A DNA stretch of 64,000 bases from an uncultured Gammaproteobacteria bacterium (GCA_937899415.1 CALBPI010000057.1:1-64000); one strand, 5' to 3'. Positions 46,594-55,940 are shown, counted from the stretch's first letter. A program made the numbers and translations. Notes: generated by a model from the letters alone, not told the origin.

Positions 46594-48089
46594 CAGTGGC
46601 GCGGATTCAGCCAGTGGCGCAATTCGGCGAGCAGGTCGCCGGCGAGCAAGCCGCGCTCGCCGCGACGTGCCGCACTGTCGCCGGCCAGCGCGTGCACAAG
46701 GACGCCCGCACGGGCCGCCGTCGCAGCGTCGAGCCCCTGCGCCAGCAAGGCGGCAATGAGCCCCGTGAGCACATCACCCATGCCGGGCGCGGACATGCCC
46801 GGGTTACCAAACGGGCAGATGCTGGGCACACTGTCCACGTGACCCACAAGCGTGCCGGCACCCTTGAGCACCGCGGTCGCGCCCGTCAGGTCGACGAGAT
46901 CGGCAAGCGCCTGCAGGCGATCGCCCTGCACCGCTTCCGTCGATTTGCCCAGCAAGCGTGCCGCCTCGCCCGGGTGCGGCGTAATGATGCAAGGTACGTC
47001 GACGCCGGACCACGACGTACGGTTCTCCGACATCAGATTGAGCGCATCGGCATCGAGCACCATAGGCTTGCCCGAGGCCAGCACGCGCGAGAGCAGCATG
47101 CGGCTCCAGTCGGTAACGTCGAGACCGGGTCCGCAGGCAATCACCGAGGCGCGTGCGATGAGGTCGTCGAGCGCCGACTCACTGTCGATGCCCGTCACCA
47201 TGAGTTCGGGACGCGCCGTGACAATGCTGGCGGCGTGCGACGCCGCGGTGGCCACCGTGACCAGGCCTGCACCGCCACGCAGTGCCGCCTCGGCCGTGAG
47301 CCTTGCCGCGCCAGGCATGCCTTCCGCGCCGCCGACGCAGAGCACGTGCCCGAACTGGCCCTTGTGGGAATTGAGCGGCCGCGGCGGCAGGCGCTCCGCA
47401 ATCTCGTCGCGGTACTGCCGCCGCAATACGGGCTGCGCCTCGGCATACACATCGTGCGGCAACTCGAGGTCGGCGAACATGAGACGGCCGCAGTGCGCGG
47501 GCCCGTCGGCCAGGAACAGTCCGCTCTTGAGACCCACGAAGGTCACGGTGAGGTGCGCGCGCACAGCCACACCCCGAACCACGCCCGTCTCGCCGTCGAG
47601 ACCCGATGGAATGTCGAGAGAGGTCACTGGCGTGGTTGTATCGTTGATAGCGATGATCGCGTCGCGCATGTCCCCGCGCACGTCCTGCTTGAGGCCGCTA
47701 CCAATGAGCGCATCGACGATCATGCCCGTGCCCGCGAGCAGCTGTGGGTCCCAGGCGCGTGTAATGCCGCCAGACTCGAGGTATTCCTCGTAGGCCCGCG
47801 CCGCATCGCCGCGCAACTCCTCGGGATTGCCAAACGCCACCACGCGCACGGCAATTCCGGCAGCACGCGCTAGCCGCGCCAGCACATAGCCGTCGCCGCC
47901 ATTATTGCCGCCGCCGCACAACACCACCATGGATCGCAGGCCGGGGTAGCGCTGGTTCATGACCGACAGCGCGGCCGCACCGGCGCGGCGCATGAGCGTG
48001 TAACCAGGGATCCCGAAGTCGTCGAGGGCACGCCGGTCCAGCGCGCGCACGGCTTCGGCCGAATAGATGTCTACGGGCAGGTGTATCAC
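46593..48089 (-). CDS. nnr: Bifunctional NAD(P)HX epimerase/dehydratase
   Basis: This enzyme repairs hydrated NAD(P)H. The N-terminal epimerase (YjeF_N, about residues 1-210) has LCGGGNNGGDGYVLARLA and DALIGSGLKQDVRG. The C-terminal ADP-dependent dehydratase (about 220-495) has SHKGQFGHVLCVGGAEGMPGAA, CIITPHPGEAARLL and the PGMGDVLTGLIAALL loop. I chose GTG 48089 (MIHLPVDIYSAEAVRALDR), giving 498 aa; the ORF track start at 48476 runs into queG. A TATAAT box lies 8-13 bp upstream of this GTG, so the mRNA may have almost no leader. Confidence 0.93.
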   Translation of the reverse strand: MIHLPVDIYSAEAVRALDRRALDDFGIPGYTLMRRAGAAALSVMNQRYPGLRSMVVLCGGGNNGGDGYVLARLARAAGIAVRVVAFGNPEELRGDAARAYEEYLESGGITRAWDPQLLAGTGMIVDALIGSGLKQDVRGDMRDAIIAINDTTTPVTSLDIPSGLDGETGVVRGVAVRAHLTVTFVGLKSGLFLADGPAHCGRLMFADLELPHDVYAEAQPVLRRQYRDEIAERLPPRPLNSHKGQFGHVLCVGGAEGMPGAARLTAEAALRGGAGLVTVATAASHAASIVTARPELMVTGIDSESALDDLIARASVIACGPGLDVTDWSRMLLSRVLASGKPMVLDADALNLMSENRTSWSGVDVPCIITPHPGEAARLLGKSTEAVQGDRLQALADLVDLTGATAVLKGAGTLVGHVDSVPSICPFGNPGMSAPGMGDVLTGLIAALLAQGLDAATAARAGVLVHALAGDSAARRGERGLLAGDLLAELRHWLNPRH

Positions 48090-48096
48090 CGTCCCG

Positions 48097-48104
48097 ATTA
48101 TACT
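48097..48104. promoter_or_regulatory. Shared -10 element of divergent nnr and queG
   Basis: On minus, TATAAT (48097-48102) lies 8 bp before the nnr GTG. On plus, TATACT (48099-48104) lies 7 bp before the queG ATG. The same 8 bp serve as a -10 in both directions, and each predicted transcription start falls at or within a couple of bases of the start codon. No good -35 hexamers were seen on either side. The reading is inference from position. Confidence 0.5.
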
Positions 48105-48110
48105 CGTCGC

Positions 48111-49226
48111 ATGGAGTCGGCAGAACCGAATGCGCCGGCCGATCACTCGCAGGCGGCCATGAAGGCCCTGCGGCAGCAGATCGGCACCTGGGTCCGAGAA
48201 CTCGGCTTCGCGGCGTTTGGCGTCACGGGCACCGACCTGGGCGACAATCCGGCGCGACTCGCCGACTGGATCGCGGCGGGGCGTCACGGCGAGATGGGCT
48301 GGTTCGAGGCCAACCACGACAAACGCACGCAGCCCGACAAACTGACGCCGGGAACACGGCGCATTATTTCCGTGCGGCTCGACTACCTGCCCGAAGACCA
48401 GGCGCAGGCGCGCGCCCTGCTCGACCACCCGACGCGTGCCTATGTGTCGCGCTACGCACTCGGCCGCGACTACCACAAGCTCATTCGCCCGAGGCTACAG
48501 AAGCTTGCCAACCGGATCACCGAAGCCGCCGGCCAGTTTGGCTACCGCGCCTTCGTCGATTCAGCACCCGTCATGGAAAAGCCGATTGCGGCCAACGCGG
48601 GGCTGGGCTGGCTCGGCAAACACACGAATGTCATCAACCGACACAGCGGCAGCTGGTTTTTTCTGGGCGAGCTGTTTACCGATCTGCCCTTGCCCGTCGA
48701 CACGCCCGCTAGCGACCACTGCGGCAGTTGCACCGCCTGCATCGAGGTCTGTCCGACCCAGGCCATCACAGCGCCCTACGAACTCGATGCGCGGCGCTGC
48801 ATCTCCTACCTGACCATCGAACACGACGGCGACATCCCCGAAGCGCTGCGGCCCGCCATCGGCAACCGCGTCTTCGGCTGTGATGACTGCCAGTTGTTTT
48901 GCCCCTGGAACAAGTTCGCGCGACTCACGGCAGAAAGCGACTTCGCGCCGCGCCACGGCCTTGACGACGTCGCACTCGCGGAACTGGCAGGCTGGAGTGA
49001 GGACGAGTGGCTCAAGCGCACCGAGGGCAGCGCGATTCGACGCGCGGGCATCCGGCGCTGGCGTCGTAACCTCGCTGTGGCGTTGGGCAATGCCGCGCCC
49101 GGCAGGGCCACAACAGACGCGCTCCGCGAGCTTGCCGACAACGATGACGCCCAGATCCGCCGCCACGCTGAGTGGGGGCTCGCACAACACGAACAGAATC
49201 ACGACAGCACGAGGCCATCCTCATGA
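48111..49226 (+). CDS. queG: Epoxyqueuosine reductase QueG
   Basis: QueG performs the last step of queuosine synthesis, a cobalamin-dependent reduction in tRNA. The 371-aa protein has the family N-terminus (LGFAAFGVTGTDLGD, GRHGEMGWFEANHDKR) and VMEKPIAANAGLGWLGKHTN. It has two [4Fe-4S] motifs, CGSCTACIEVCP and CDDCQLFCPWN. A C-terminal HEAT-like part follows. The start is ATG 48111, not the upstream GTG at 48081. It is divergent from nnr and its stop overlaps the next start by 4 bp. Confidence 0.96.
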   Translation: MESAEPNAPADHSQAAMKALRQQIGTWVRELGFAAFGVTGTDLGDNPARLADWIAAGRHGEMGWFEANHDKRTQPDKLTPGTRRIISVRLDYLPEDQAQARALLDHPTRAYVSRYALGRDYHKLIRPRLQKLANRITEAAGQFGYRAFVDSAPVMEKPIAANAGLGWLGKHTNVINRHSGSWFFLGELFTDLPLPVDTPASDHCGSCTACIEVCPTQAITAPYELDARRCISYLTIEHDGDIPEALRPAIGNRVFGCDDCQLFCPWNKFARLTAESDFAPRHGLDDVALAELAGWSEDEWLKRTEGSAIRRAGIRRWRRNLAVALGNAAPGRATTDALRELADNDDAQIRRHAEWGLAQHEQNHDSTRPSS

Positions 49227-50104
49227 CGACACCGTTCCAGGCGCCTGCAAGCAACTACCTCGCCCCGTTCGACGGCAGCTTCCAGATCGGCAACTTTCCC
49301 CGCCGCGACGACGCGAGTCCGGACAAAGGCGAAGCCCGCGAGCGACTCGACGCCGCGCGCGAACGCATTATCGACGCGCAACGTCGTCTTTTCGCGCAGG
49401 ACACCTGGTCCGTGTTACTCGTGTTCCAGGCTATGGATGCCGCGGGCAAGGACTCAACGATCCGCCGCGTGCTGTCGGGTGTCAATCCTGCGGGCTGCAA
49501 GGTGTCGAGCTTCAAGAAGCCTTCGACGAAGGAACTGGGCCACGATTTTCTCTGGCGCCATGCCTGCGCGCTGCCGTCACGCGGGCAGATTGGCGTATTC
49601 AACCGCAGCCACTATGAAGAGGTCCTCGTGGTGCGCGTACACCCGAAGATCCTCGGCTACCAGAAGTTGCCGTTCCAAACCGACCTGGCGGACATCTGGC
49701 CGCAGCGACTCGAGTCGATCGTCGAACACGAACGCCATCTCGCACGTAACGGCACGGCCATCCTGAAGTTCTTCCTCAACGTCTCGCGTGAAGAACAACG
49801 CGAGCGCTTCCTGGCGCGACTGGAGACGCCCCACAAGCGCTGGAAATTCGAGCCCGGCGATGTGCGCGAACGCGCGCATTGGGACGCCTATCAGCGCGCC
49901 TACGATGAGGCGATTCGCGAGACGTCGAAACCCTGGGCGCCCTGGTACGCCATTCCGGCCGACAGCAAACCGGCCATGCGCTGCCATGTTGCCGAGATCG
50001 TCGCCGATGCACTGGACAGCCTGGAACTGCGCTACCCGCAAACCGGTGCCAGTGATCAGGCCGTGCACGACGAGTTGCACCAAGCGCTGTTAGCCGAAGA
50101 GTAA
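49223..50104 (+). CDS. PPK2-family polyphosphate kinase
   Basis: PPK2 enzymes transfer phosphate between polyphosphate and nucleotides. The 293-aa protein has Walker A LVFQAMDAAGKDSTIRRVLSG, VSSFKKPSTKELGHDFLWR, the NRSHYEEVLVVRVHP motif, and the lid region ETPHKRWKFEPGDVRER. One PPK2 domain only, of the class I/III size; class cannot be fixed by eye. ATG 49223 overlaps the queG stop (ATGA). It converges with panC with 4 bp between stops. Confidence 0.92.
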   Translation: MTTPFQAPASNYLAPFDGSFQIGNFPRRDDASPDKGEARERLDAARERIIDAQRRLFAQDTWSVLLVFQAMDAAGKDSTIRRVLSGVNPAGCKVSSFKKPSTKELGHDFLWRHACALPSRGQIGVFNRSHYEEVLVVRVHPKILGYQKLPFQTDLADIWPQRLESIVEHERHLARNGTAILKFFLNVSREEQRERFLARLETPHKRWKFEPGDVRERAHWDAYQRAYDEAIRETSKPWAPWYAIPADSKPAMRCHVAEIVADALDSLELRYPQTGASDQAVHDELHQALLAEE

Positions 50105-50108
50105 GGGG

Positions 50109-50984
50109 TCAGCCGGCTGAGACGTTGTCGATCAGGCGCGCGCGGCCCAACAGCGCTGCGGCCAGGACCACCCATCGCGTGTCGTCTTTCTTCGACTTCT
50201 TGAGCGTATCGGGATTGCGGATCGCGACGTAATCGCAGAGAAAACCGGCATCCTGAAGCGTAGCCACGGCCTCGCCGCGCAACGCCTTGTAGTCACGCGC
50301 GCCACCCTCGAGCGCCGTGGCGATGCGCGAGATCTCGCGGTACAAGAGTGGTGCCGTCACGCGGTCGCTTTCGGACAGGTACTGGTTGCGTGAACTCATG
50401 GCCAGACCGTCGGCTTCGCGAACAGTGGGCGCCGACTGCACGGCAACGGGCAGCGACAGGTCGCGCACCATGTGTTCGATCACAGCAACCTGCTGGTAGT
50501 CCTTACGGCCAAACACGGCGACGTCGGGCGCCACCATGAGAAACAGCCGAGCTACCACCGTGGCCACACCATCGAAGTGTCCCGGCCGGTGCTTGCCCTC
50601 GAGGCGGTTCGAAACGCCCGGCACACTCACATGCGTCGCGTTTTCGATCCCCAGCGGGTACATCGTCACATCGTTTGGCGTGTACACGAGGTCGGCGCCC
50701 GCCTTGGCCAGCTGTTGGCAGTCGCGTTCGAGCGTACGCGGGTAATTGCCGAAGTCTTCGTTCGCGCCGAACTGCGTCGGGTTGACGTAAATACTCACAA
50801 CCACGCGCTCGGCGAGGCTGCGTGCGTGCTCAACCAGCGCGAGATGTCCCGCGTGCAGGTTGCCCATCGTCGGCACAAACGCGACGCGCGCACCTTCGTT
50901 GCGAAAACCCGCGACGTGCTCGCGCAGCGTGGGCAGTGACTCCACCACCTGCATGGTCAGCAACGCCCCCCGCGCCGCGCTCAT
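50109..50984 (-). CDS. panC: Pantothenate synthetase
   Basis: PanC ligates pantoate and beta-alanine using ATP. The 291-aa protein has the HIGH-type motif VPTMGNLHAGHLALVEHA, then YVNPTQFGANEDFGNYPRTLERD, FGRKDYQQVAVIEHMV and the KMSKS-like LAMSSRNQYLSE. ATG 50984 overlaps the panB stop by 4 bp. MQVVESL ten codons later is an alternative start, but coupling favours the first. Confidence 0.97.
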   Translation of the reverse strand: MSAARGALLTMQVVESLPTLREHVAGFRNEGARVAFVPTMGNLHAGHLALVEHARSLAERVVVSIYVNPTQFGANEDFGNYPRTLERDCQQLAKAGADLVYTPNDVTMYPLGIENATHVSVPGVSNRLEGKHRPGHFDGVATVVARLFLMVAPDVAVFGRKDYQQVAVIEHMVRDLSLPVAVQSAPTVREADGLAMSSRNQYLSESDRVTAPLLYREISRIATALEGGARDYKALRGEAVATLQDAGFLCDYVAIRNPDTLKKSKKDDTRWVVLAAALLGRARLIDNVSAG

Positions 50985-51811
50985 GAGAAACAGTGCTCCG
51001 GCGCCGGATAGCTCTTGTCCTTCACCGACGCGACAAAGTGCTGCACCGCTTCGAGCGGTGAATGGGTGTCCTGTGCGTAGTTGCGCACAAAGCGCGGCAC
51101 GCGACCGAGCGTGATACCCAGCACGTCATAGAGCACAAGGATCTGGCCGTCGACTTCAGGACCAGCACCAATGCCGATGACGGGAACGTGCACGGCGTCG
51201 GTGATTGCCGCGCCCAGTTCATTGGGTACGCACTCGAGCAGCACGATGTCGGCGCCCACGGCCTCGAGACGTTTTGCCGCCTCGACCATACGTTGCGCCT
51301 GCTCGGGGTCGCGACCCTGCACCTTGAAGCCGCCAATCTTGTGCACGCTCTGCGGTTTGAGTCCAATGTGCGCGCAGACGGGGATGTCATGGCGCGCCAG
51401 GTGTTCGACGATCTCGATCTGCCCTTCGCCGCCTTCGAGCTTGATCATCATCGCCCCGCCCTCCTGCATGAGGCGCACAGCATTGTCGAGCGCCTGCTCG
51501 GGCGAGGTGTAGCTCATGAACGGCATGTCAGCCATGAGGAAGGCGTGCCTGAGACCTCGCGCAACGGCCTTGGAGTGATAGACGATGTCATCCACCGTCA
51601 CAGGCACCGTTGTGTCATGGCCCTGGATGACCATACCCAGCGAATCGCCAACCAAAACCACGTCGATGCCGGCGCGATCAACCACAGCCGCAAAGCTCGC
51701 GTCATAGGCCGTAATACAGGCAATGGGCACGCCCTCGGCTTTCATCTTGGCCAGGCTCGCGACGTTGATGGGCGGCGCGTCCATGGCGCGCTGTTCGAGT
51801 TGGGTGTACAT
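50981..51811 (-). CDS. panB: 3-methyl-2-oxobutanoate hydroxymethyltransferase
   Basis: PanB makes ketopantoate from 2-oxoisovalerate and methylene-tetrahydrofolate. The 276-aa protein has ITAYDASFAAVVDRAGIDVVLVGDSLGMV, DMPFMSYTSPEQAL, VCAHIGLKPQSV and GIGAGPEVDGQILVLYDVLG, the family signature set. It precedes panC with a 4-bp overlap. The nine-residue leader before MDAPP may not be native. Confidence 0.97.
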   Translation of the reverse strand: MYTQLEQRAMDAPPINVASLAKMKAEGVPIACITAYDASFAAVVDRAGIDVVLVGDSLGMVIQGHDTTVPVTVDDIVYHSKAVARGLRHAFLMADMPFMSYTSPEQALDNAVRLMQEGGAMMIKLEGGEGQIEIVEHLARHDIPVCAHIGLKPQSVHKIGGFKVQGRDPEQAQRMVEAAKRLEAVGADIVLLECVPNELGAAITDAVHVPVIGIGAGPEVDGQILVLYDVLGITLGRVPRFVRNYAQDTHSPLEAVQHFVASVKDKSYPAPEHCFS

Positions 51812-51864
51812 GGCGGGCTCGTGTGAATGCGGCCGACAGGATACCCCATCTGCCCGTTCAGGCC

Positions 51865-52512
51865 TCAGCCGAACGCGGCGATGGGGTTGTAGAAGTGGCG
51901 CCCGCGGCGCGTGCTCTTCACGCGCTCAAGCAGCGCTTCGAACTCGACATCGTTGTGGATGGGGTCGATGGCGGCGACGTTGACGATCAGCAGCGGTGCG
52001 GCGTCGTAGTCGTGGAAGAAGCTCGCGTAGCGCTCGGCCACCTGCTCCAGGTAATCGCGTTCGAGATGGCGCTCGTGCTCTATCCCGCGCCGGGTAATGC
52101 GCTCTGCCAACACGTCGACGGGGGCCTGCAGGTACACGACCAGATCGGGCTGCGGCGGGTCCATCCCGAGCCGGGCACGAATCTGCTCGTAGAGCGACAG
52201 CTCTTCGGGGTCCAGGTTGAGTTCGGCGAACAGGCGGTCGCGCTCGAGCAGGAAGTCGGCGATGCGCAATGACGAGAACAGGTCGTCCTGGCGCAAGTTC
52301 TCGACCTGGCGCGCGCGCTCGAACAGGAAGAACAACTGTGCGGGCAACGCCGAGCCCTTCCGGTCACGGTAGAACCGCTCGAGAAACGGGTTGTCGGCCT
52401 GCGACTCGAGGACCAGGCCTGCGTTGAGTCGCTCCGCAAGTCGCTCGGCCAGTGCGGTCTTGCCGACGCCAATCGGCCCCTCCACAGCGATGAAGGCCGG
52501 CTCACGGCTCAC
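51865..52512 (-). CDS. Deoxynucleoside kinase
   Basis: The 215-aa protein belongs to the dNK/DGK family: FIAVEGPIGVGKTALAERLAER (P-loop), NPFLERFYRDRKGSALPAQLFFLFERARQ, the DR motif region DDLFSSLRIADFLLERDRLFAEL and PDLVVYLQAPVDVL. It salvages deoxynucleosides; the exact base preference is not visible. It overlaps folK by 4 bp and lies 53 bp before panB, an order seen in many gammaproteobacteria. Confidence 0.9.
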   Translation of the reverse strand: MSREPAFIAVEGPIGVGKTALAERLAERLNAGLVLESQADNPFLERFYRDRKGSALPAQLFFLFERARQVENLRQDDLFSSLRIADFLLERDRLFAELNLDPEELSLYEQIRARLGMDPPQPDLVVYLQAPVDVLAERITRRGIEHERHLERDYLEQVAERYASFFHDYDAAPLLIVNVAAIDPIHNDVEFEALLERVKSTRRGRHFYNPIAAFG

Positions 52513-53021
52513 GCAGGCGCCCCGAGGCAGTCGATACGTTGATCGGACACGGCGTCCAGAAGTGTCGACACTATGCCGTGACCAGGCACCATGAGTGTCG
52601 GCGCCAGTGTCGCCAGCGGGCGCAAGACAAACGCGCGTTCCGTCATGCGCGGATGCGGCAGCGTGAGCGTTGGCGTTTCGGTGACGACATCAGACAAGAG
52701 CAGAAGATCCAGGTCGAGACGACGCGGTGCCCATCGTACACCGTCACGCACCCGCCCGTGCTCACGCTCCAGCCCGAGCAACATCTCCAGAAGTGCGTCC
52801 GGTGCGCCCGACCAAAGAAAGCCGGCGACGGCATTGATGTAGTCGGGCTGCGGCCCCGTACCAACGGGCGCGCTGGCCCAAAGATCAGACGCCTGAAGTG
52901 CGCAAATGTCGGCGCGCTCGGCGAGGTCATTGAGCGCCGCCGTGACACGTTCGCAGGGCGCGTCGAGATTGCTGCCGACGCCGACGAAGGCCGGGCGCCA
53001 GCGCTCAGTCGTCACCGTCAT
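52509..53021 (-). CDS. folK: 2-amino-4-hydroxy-6-hydroxymethyldihydropteridine pyrophosphokinase
   Basis: FolK pyrophosphorylates the pterin in folate synthesis. Start is ATG 53021 (MTVTTERWRPAFVGVGSNL), inside the pcnB tail; the longer ORF start has no family similarity. The 170-aa protein has GVGSNLDAPCERV, SAPVGTGPQPDYINAVAGF, RWAPRRLDLDLLLLSD and LPHPRMTERAFVLRPLATLAP, all diagnostic. It overlaps pcnB by 17 bp and dgk by 4 bp. Confidence 0.96.
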   Translation of the reverse strand: MTVTTERWRPAFVGVGSNLDAPCERVTAALNDLAERADICALQASDLWASAPVGTGPQPDYINAVAGFLWSGAPDALLEMLLGLEREHGRVRDGVRWAPRRLDLDLLLLSDVVTETPTLTLPHPRMTERAFVLRPLATLAPTLMVPGHGIVSTLLDAVSDQRIDCLGAPA

Positions 53022-54342
53022 TGCGCGGCTTGCGGCGACGACGGCGGCGGCGCTTGGGCCGGTCGCCCTCGCTGCGTCGGCTGCCCACGCCGAAAGCCTC
53101 ACCGCGCTGGCTACCCTCGAGCTCCTGCACCTCGGTCCAGAATTGTGCGACGTCCTCACCGACCTCGCCGATGCCGGCACGCAGCAACATGAAGTCGTAG
53201 GCAGCACGGAAGCGTCGGTGCTCGAGGAACGCGAGCGCCCGCGCGCCGCGCATTTTCTGGAAGCGCGGTTGCAGTGCAATCATCTCGCGTAACGGCGCCG
53301 TAAACCGCTTGGGCATCGAGATTATCTGCTGCTGGCGGCCCAGCACTTCGAACGTCGCCCGGCCCAGGGCCTGCGACGGCGACGCCGATTCGGTTTCATA
53401 AATCTCGGCGGCGCGCGCCTTGATCGGCCACCACATGAGCACCGCGAGCAAAAACATGGGTGTCACGGGCCGGCCTTCGGCAACCCGGTGGTCCGTGTTG
53501 TCCAGTGCACGCTGAATGAGTGTCTCGAAGTGCTCGCCGTCATGGGCCTGCAGACCTTGCCAGGCCTCGGGGAACAACTCGCGGAACACGCCGTGTTCGC
53601 GGAGTCGGTCATAACTCGCGCGCGCAAAGCCAGCCTGGAACAGCTTGAGAAACTCGTCGAAAAGTCGCGCGGCCGGCACGTTACTCAGGAGATTCTTGTG
53701 CTCGGCGATGCCTGCGCTCAGGCTCGGGTCCATATCAAAACCGAGCTTGGCCGCGAAGCGCACGGCGCGCAGCACGCGCACGGGATCTTCACGCAGGCGG
53801 CGTTCAGCCTCGCCGATCAGCTCGAGCCGACACCGCTCCACGTCAGCAACGCCGCCGACGTAGTCCCAGACCGAGAAGTCCTCGATGTTGTAGTAGAGCG
53901 CGTTGCAGGTGAAATCACGTCGCCAGACGTCGTCATCGATGCTGCCGTAGACATTGTCGCGGATGAGCCGACCCTCATCGTCCTTTTGTGCATCAGGATC
54001 CTCAGTGGCATCGGTGCTTGCCCGGAAGGTCGCCACCTCGATGATCTCGCGCCCGAAGCGCACGTGAACCAACCGAAAGCGCCGTCCGATGATGCGAGAA
54101 TTACGGAAGAGCGCATGCACCTCATCGGGCGACGCGTCGGTCGACACATCGAAGTCCTTGGGGTGCCCGCCGAGCAGCAGGTCGCGCACCGCACCGCCGA
54201 CAAGAAACGCCTGGTAGCCACCCTCGCGAAGGCGATACAACACCTTGAGCGCGGCCTTGGAGATATTCTTGCGGGAGATGCAGTGGTCTGCGCGCCCTAT
54301 GATGCGGGGTGCGCCATCAGACTGCCGGTCAGCCTGGGACAA
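53005..54342 (-). CDS. pcnB: Poly(A) polymerase I
   Basis: PcnB adds 3' poly(A) tails that promote RNA decay. The 445-aa protein has the nucleotidyltransferase motif FLVGGAVRDLLLGGHPKDFDVSTDA, then RRDFTCNALYYNIEDFSVWDYVGG and EDPVRVLRAVRFAAKLGFDM (the GGxVRD and RRDFT signatures). A strongly basic tail (RPKRRRRRRRKPRN) closes it. tRNA CCA-adding enzymes share the fold, but the synteny with folK-panB-panC supports PcnB. Confidence 0.95.
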   Translation of the reverse strand: MSQADRQSDGAPRIIGRADHCISRKNISKAALKVLYRLREGGYQAFLVGGAVRDLLLGGHPKDFDVSTDASPDEVHALFRNSRIIGRRFRLVHVRFGREIIEVATFRASTDATEDPDAQKDDEGRLIRDNVYGSIDDDVWRRDFTCNALYYNIEDFSVWDYVGGVADVERCRLELIGEAERRLREDPVRVLRAVRFAAKLGFDMDPSLSAGIAEHKNLLSNVPAARLFDEFLKLFQAGFARASYDRLREHGVFRELFPEAWQGLQAHDGEHFETLIQRALDNTDHRVAEGRPVTPMFLLAVLMWWPIKARAAEIYETESASPSQALGRATFEVLGRQQQIISMPKRFTAPLREMIALQPRFQKMRGARALAFLEHRRFRAAYDFMLLRAGIGEVGEDVAQFWTEVQELEGSQRGEAFGVGSRRSEGDRPKRRRRRRRKPRNDGDD

Positions 54343-54417
54343 TGGCGAAAAGCCTTTGAAACAGCGTCATCTCGTCACTATATCAGAGGCCCACAGCGTG
54401 AATCTCCAAAAGCCCAA

Positions 54418-54879
54418 ATGAACGACAACGCGACACCCGCCCTCGTCCACCCGTTGCGGCGCCTGGCCGCAATGGCCTACGACACCGTATTGCTCGCGGG
54501 CACACTGATCCTGGCTGGCATGCCCTGGGCCATTTTCGGGGCCAATGAAGAGACGGGCTACATCAGCGACGAACCGCAGAAGACCCTGTTCTTCATCTGG
54601 AACCTGGGGCTGATCTTTGGCTACTTCGCGCTGGGCTGGTGCCGCGGTGGCCGCACGCTGGGCATGCGGTCCTGGCGCCTGCAGCTGGTGGCCCGGGACA
54701 GCGGTCCCGTCACCGTGGGTCAGGCGCTGCGTCGATTCGCGGCGGCGCTGCTGGCCTGGCTACCGCTGGGCGCCGGTGTGCTTTGGCAATACAGGGATCG
54801 TGACGGCCTGACCTGGCACGACCGCTTATCGGGCACGCGCCTCGTGCAGCTGAAGAAGCCGCAAAAGAAGTCAGCTTAG
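54418..54879 (+). CDS. RDD family membrane protein
   Basis: A 153-aa protein with an RDD domain: HPLRRLAAMAYDTVLLAGTLIL (the R-x-x-x-x-x-Y/D core), FFIWNLGLIFGYFALGW, RGGRTLGMRSWRLQLVA and DRDGLTWHDRLSGTRLV. Three membrane segments. It is short but typical. I used ATG 54418; the ORF track extension overlaps pcnB antisense. The stop overlaps the convergent lptG stop by 4 bp. Function is unknown. Confidence 0.87.
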   Translation: MNDNATPALVHPLRRLAAMAYDTVLLAGTLILAGMPWAIFGANEETGYISDEPQKTLFFIWNLGLIFGYFALGWCRGGRTLGMRSWRLQLVARDSGPVTVGQALRRFAAALLAWLPLGAGVLWQYRDRDGLTWHDRLSGTRLVQLKKPQKKSA

Positions 54880-55940
54880 CGCACGCGCTGCAGCACGATA
54901 ATCGTCGCGATCGCGAGCGCCGCACTGGGCGCAAGACCCACGAGCGCCGGCTCAAGCGCAAATACCTGCCCCGAATTCGCCAGCGTGCGACTAGCCAGGA
55001 AATAGGCCAGTCCAATCAAGACACCCAGGGTGAGCCGGGCGCCCGTGCCCGAGCGACGTAGTGCGCCGAAGACGAACCCAATCGCCAGCATGGGCATGAG
55101 CACGGTGGCCAGGACGTCGGAAACACGCGACCACAATTCCGTCTCGTAGGCCCGCGCGTCAAGGCGGTTCGCGCGCAGATAACTCAAATAGGCCAGCAAG
55201 CCACGAACAGACAGGCTGTAAGGACGCAGCGCCGCGATGCCGAGCAGCTCGGCGTCGACATTGAAGTCTCGGAGGATTGTGGGCGCGCTCGTCGCGGAAA
55301 CGTTCATGCCGTCGAAGCGCGTTTCGGTGAAGCTCTGCAATGCCCAGCGCCCGTCGGGATCGAGATCGGCGCGACTCGCATAGGCAACCATGGCCAGTTC
55401 CTGGTCAGACTCGACCTCGAACACGTAAACGCCACCAAACTGCAGTTGTTCGTCGACACGCTCCACATTGAACACGCGGCGGCCATCGCGCACCCAGGTG
55501 TTGCTCGTGCCGGCGAGGTCGGCCCGATTGCGCGCGGCCGTCCGATACTTGCGCGCGAACTGGTCAAGCGGCGGCGCGATGTACTCTGCGATTACGGCGC
55601 CGCCCACGGCCAGCAACAGCCCGGAGACGGCCACAGCCAGCCCGAGACGACGCGCGGAGATGCCCGCCGCTCGCATCGCGATCAGTTCGCTGTGCCCTGC
55701 GAGGTTACCGAGTCCGACCAGCGCACCCAGTAAGGTGGCGACGGGCAGCATGTCGACACCCAGCATCGGCAGTCGCAATGCCGTGTAGAGCGCTGCGCCT
55801 GCCGTCGTGTAGCTGCCTTCTCCGGTGTCGTCGAGCTGTCCGATAAACTCGATGAAGCCCGCCACGGCCAGCAGTACCAGCAGTACGAGCCCCGTGGCGC
55901 CGAGCACCGTGCGCAGCAGGTAGGCAGCGAGCGTCTTCAT
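54876..55940 (-). CDS. lptG: LPS export permease LptG
   Basis: LptG is one of the two transmembrane subunits of the LptB2FGC LPS extractor. The 354-aa protein starts MKTLAAYLLRTVLGATGLVLLVLLA at ATG 55940. It has the conserved SELIAMRAAGISARRLGLAV coupling-helix region, periplasmic beta-jellyroll (AARNRADLAGTSNTWVRDGRRVFNV) and three C-terminal segments. The ATG overlaps the lptF stop (ATGA). Confidence 0.95.
   Translation of the reverse strand: MKTLAAYLLRTVLGATGLVLLVLLAVAGFIEFIGQLDDTGEGSYTTAGAALYTALRLPMLGVDMLPVATLLGALVGLGNLAGHSELIAMRAAGISARRLGLAVAVSGLLLAVGGAVIAEYIAPPLDQFARKYRTAARNRADLAGTSNTWVRDGRRVFNVERVDEQLQFGGVYVFEVESDQELAMVAYASRADLDPDGRWALQSFTETRFDGMNVSATSAPTILRDFNVDAELLGIAALRPYSLSVRGLLAYLSYLRANRLDARAYETELWSRVSDVLATVLMPMLAIGFVFGALRRSGTGARLTLGVLIGLAYFLASRTLANSGQVFALEPALVGLAPSAALAIATIIVLQRVR

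Noticed and set aside
46404-47873. 489-aa plus-strand ORF over nnr
   Set aside because: It is antisense to the well-supported nnr and reads like a biased-composition shadow.
53488-54417. Upstream part of the 463-aa ORF ending in the RDD gene
   Set aside because: It is antisense to pcnB. The RDD domain begins only near 54418, which has a sensible ATG.
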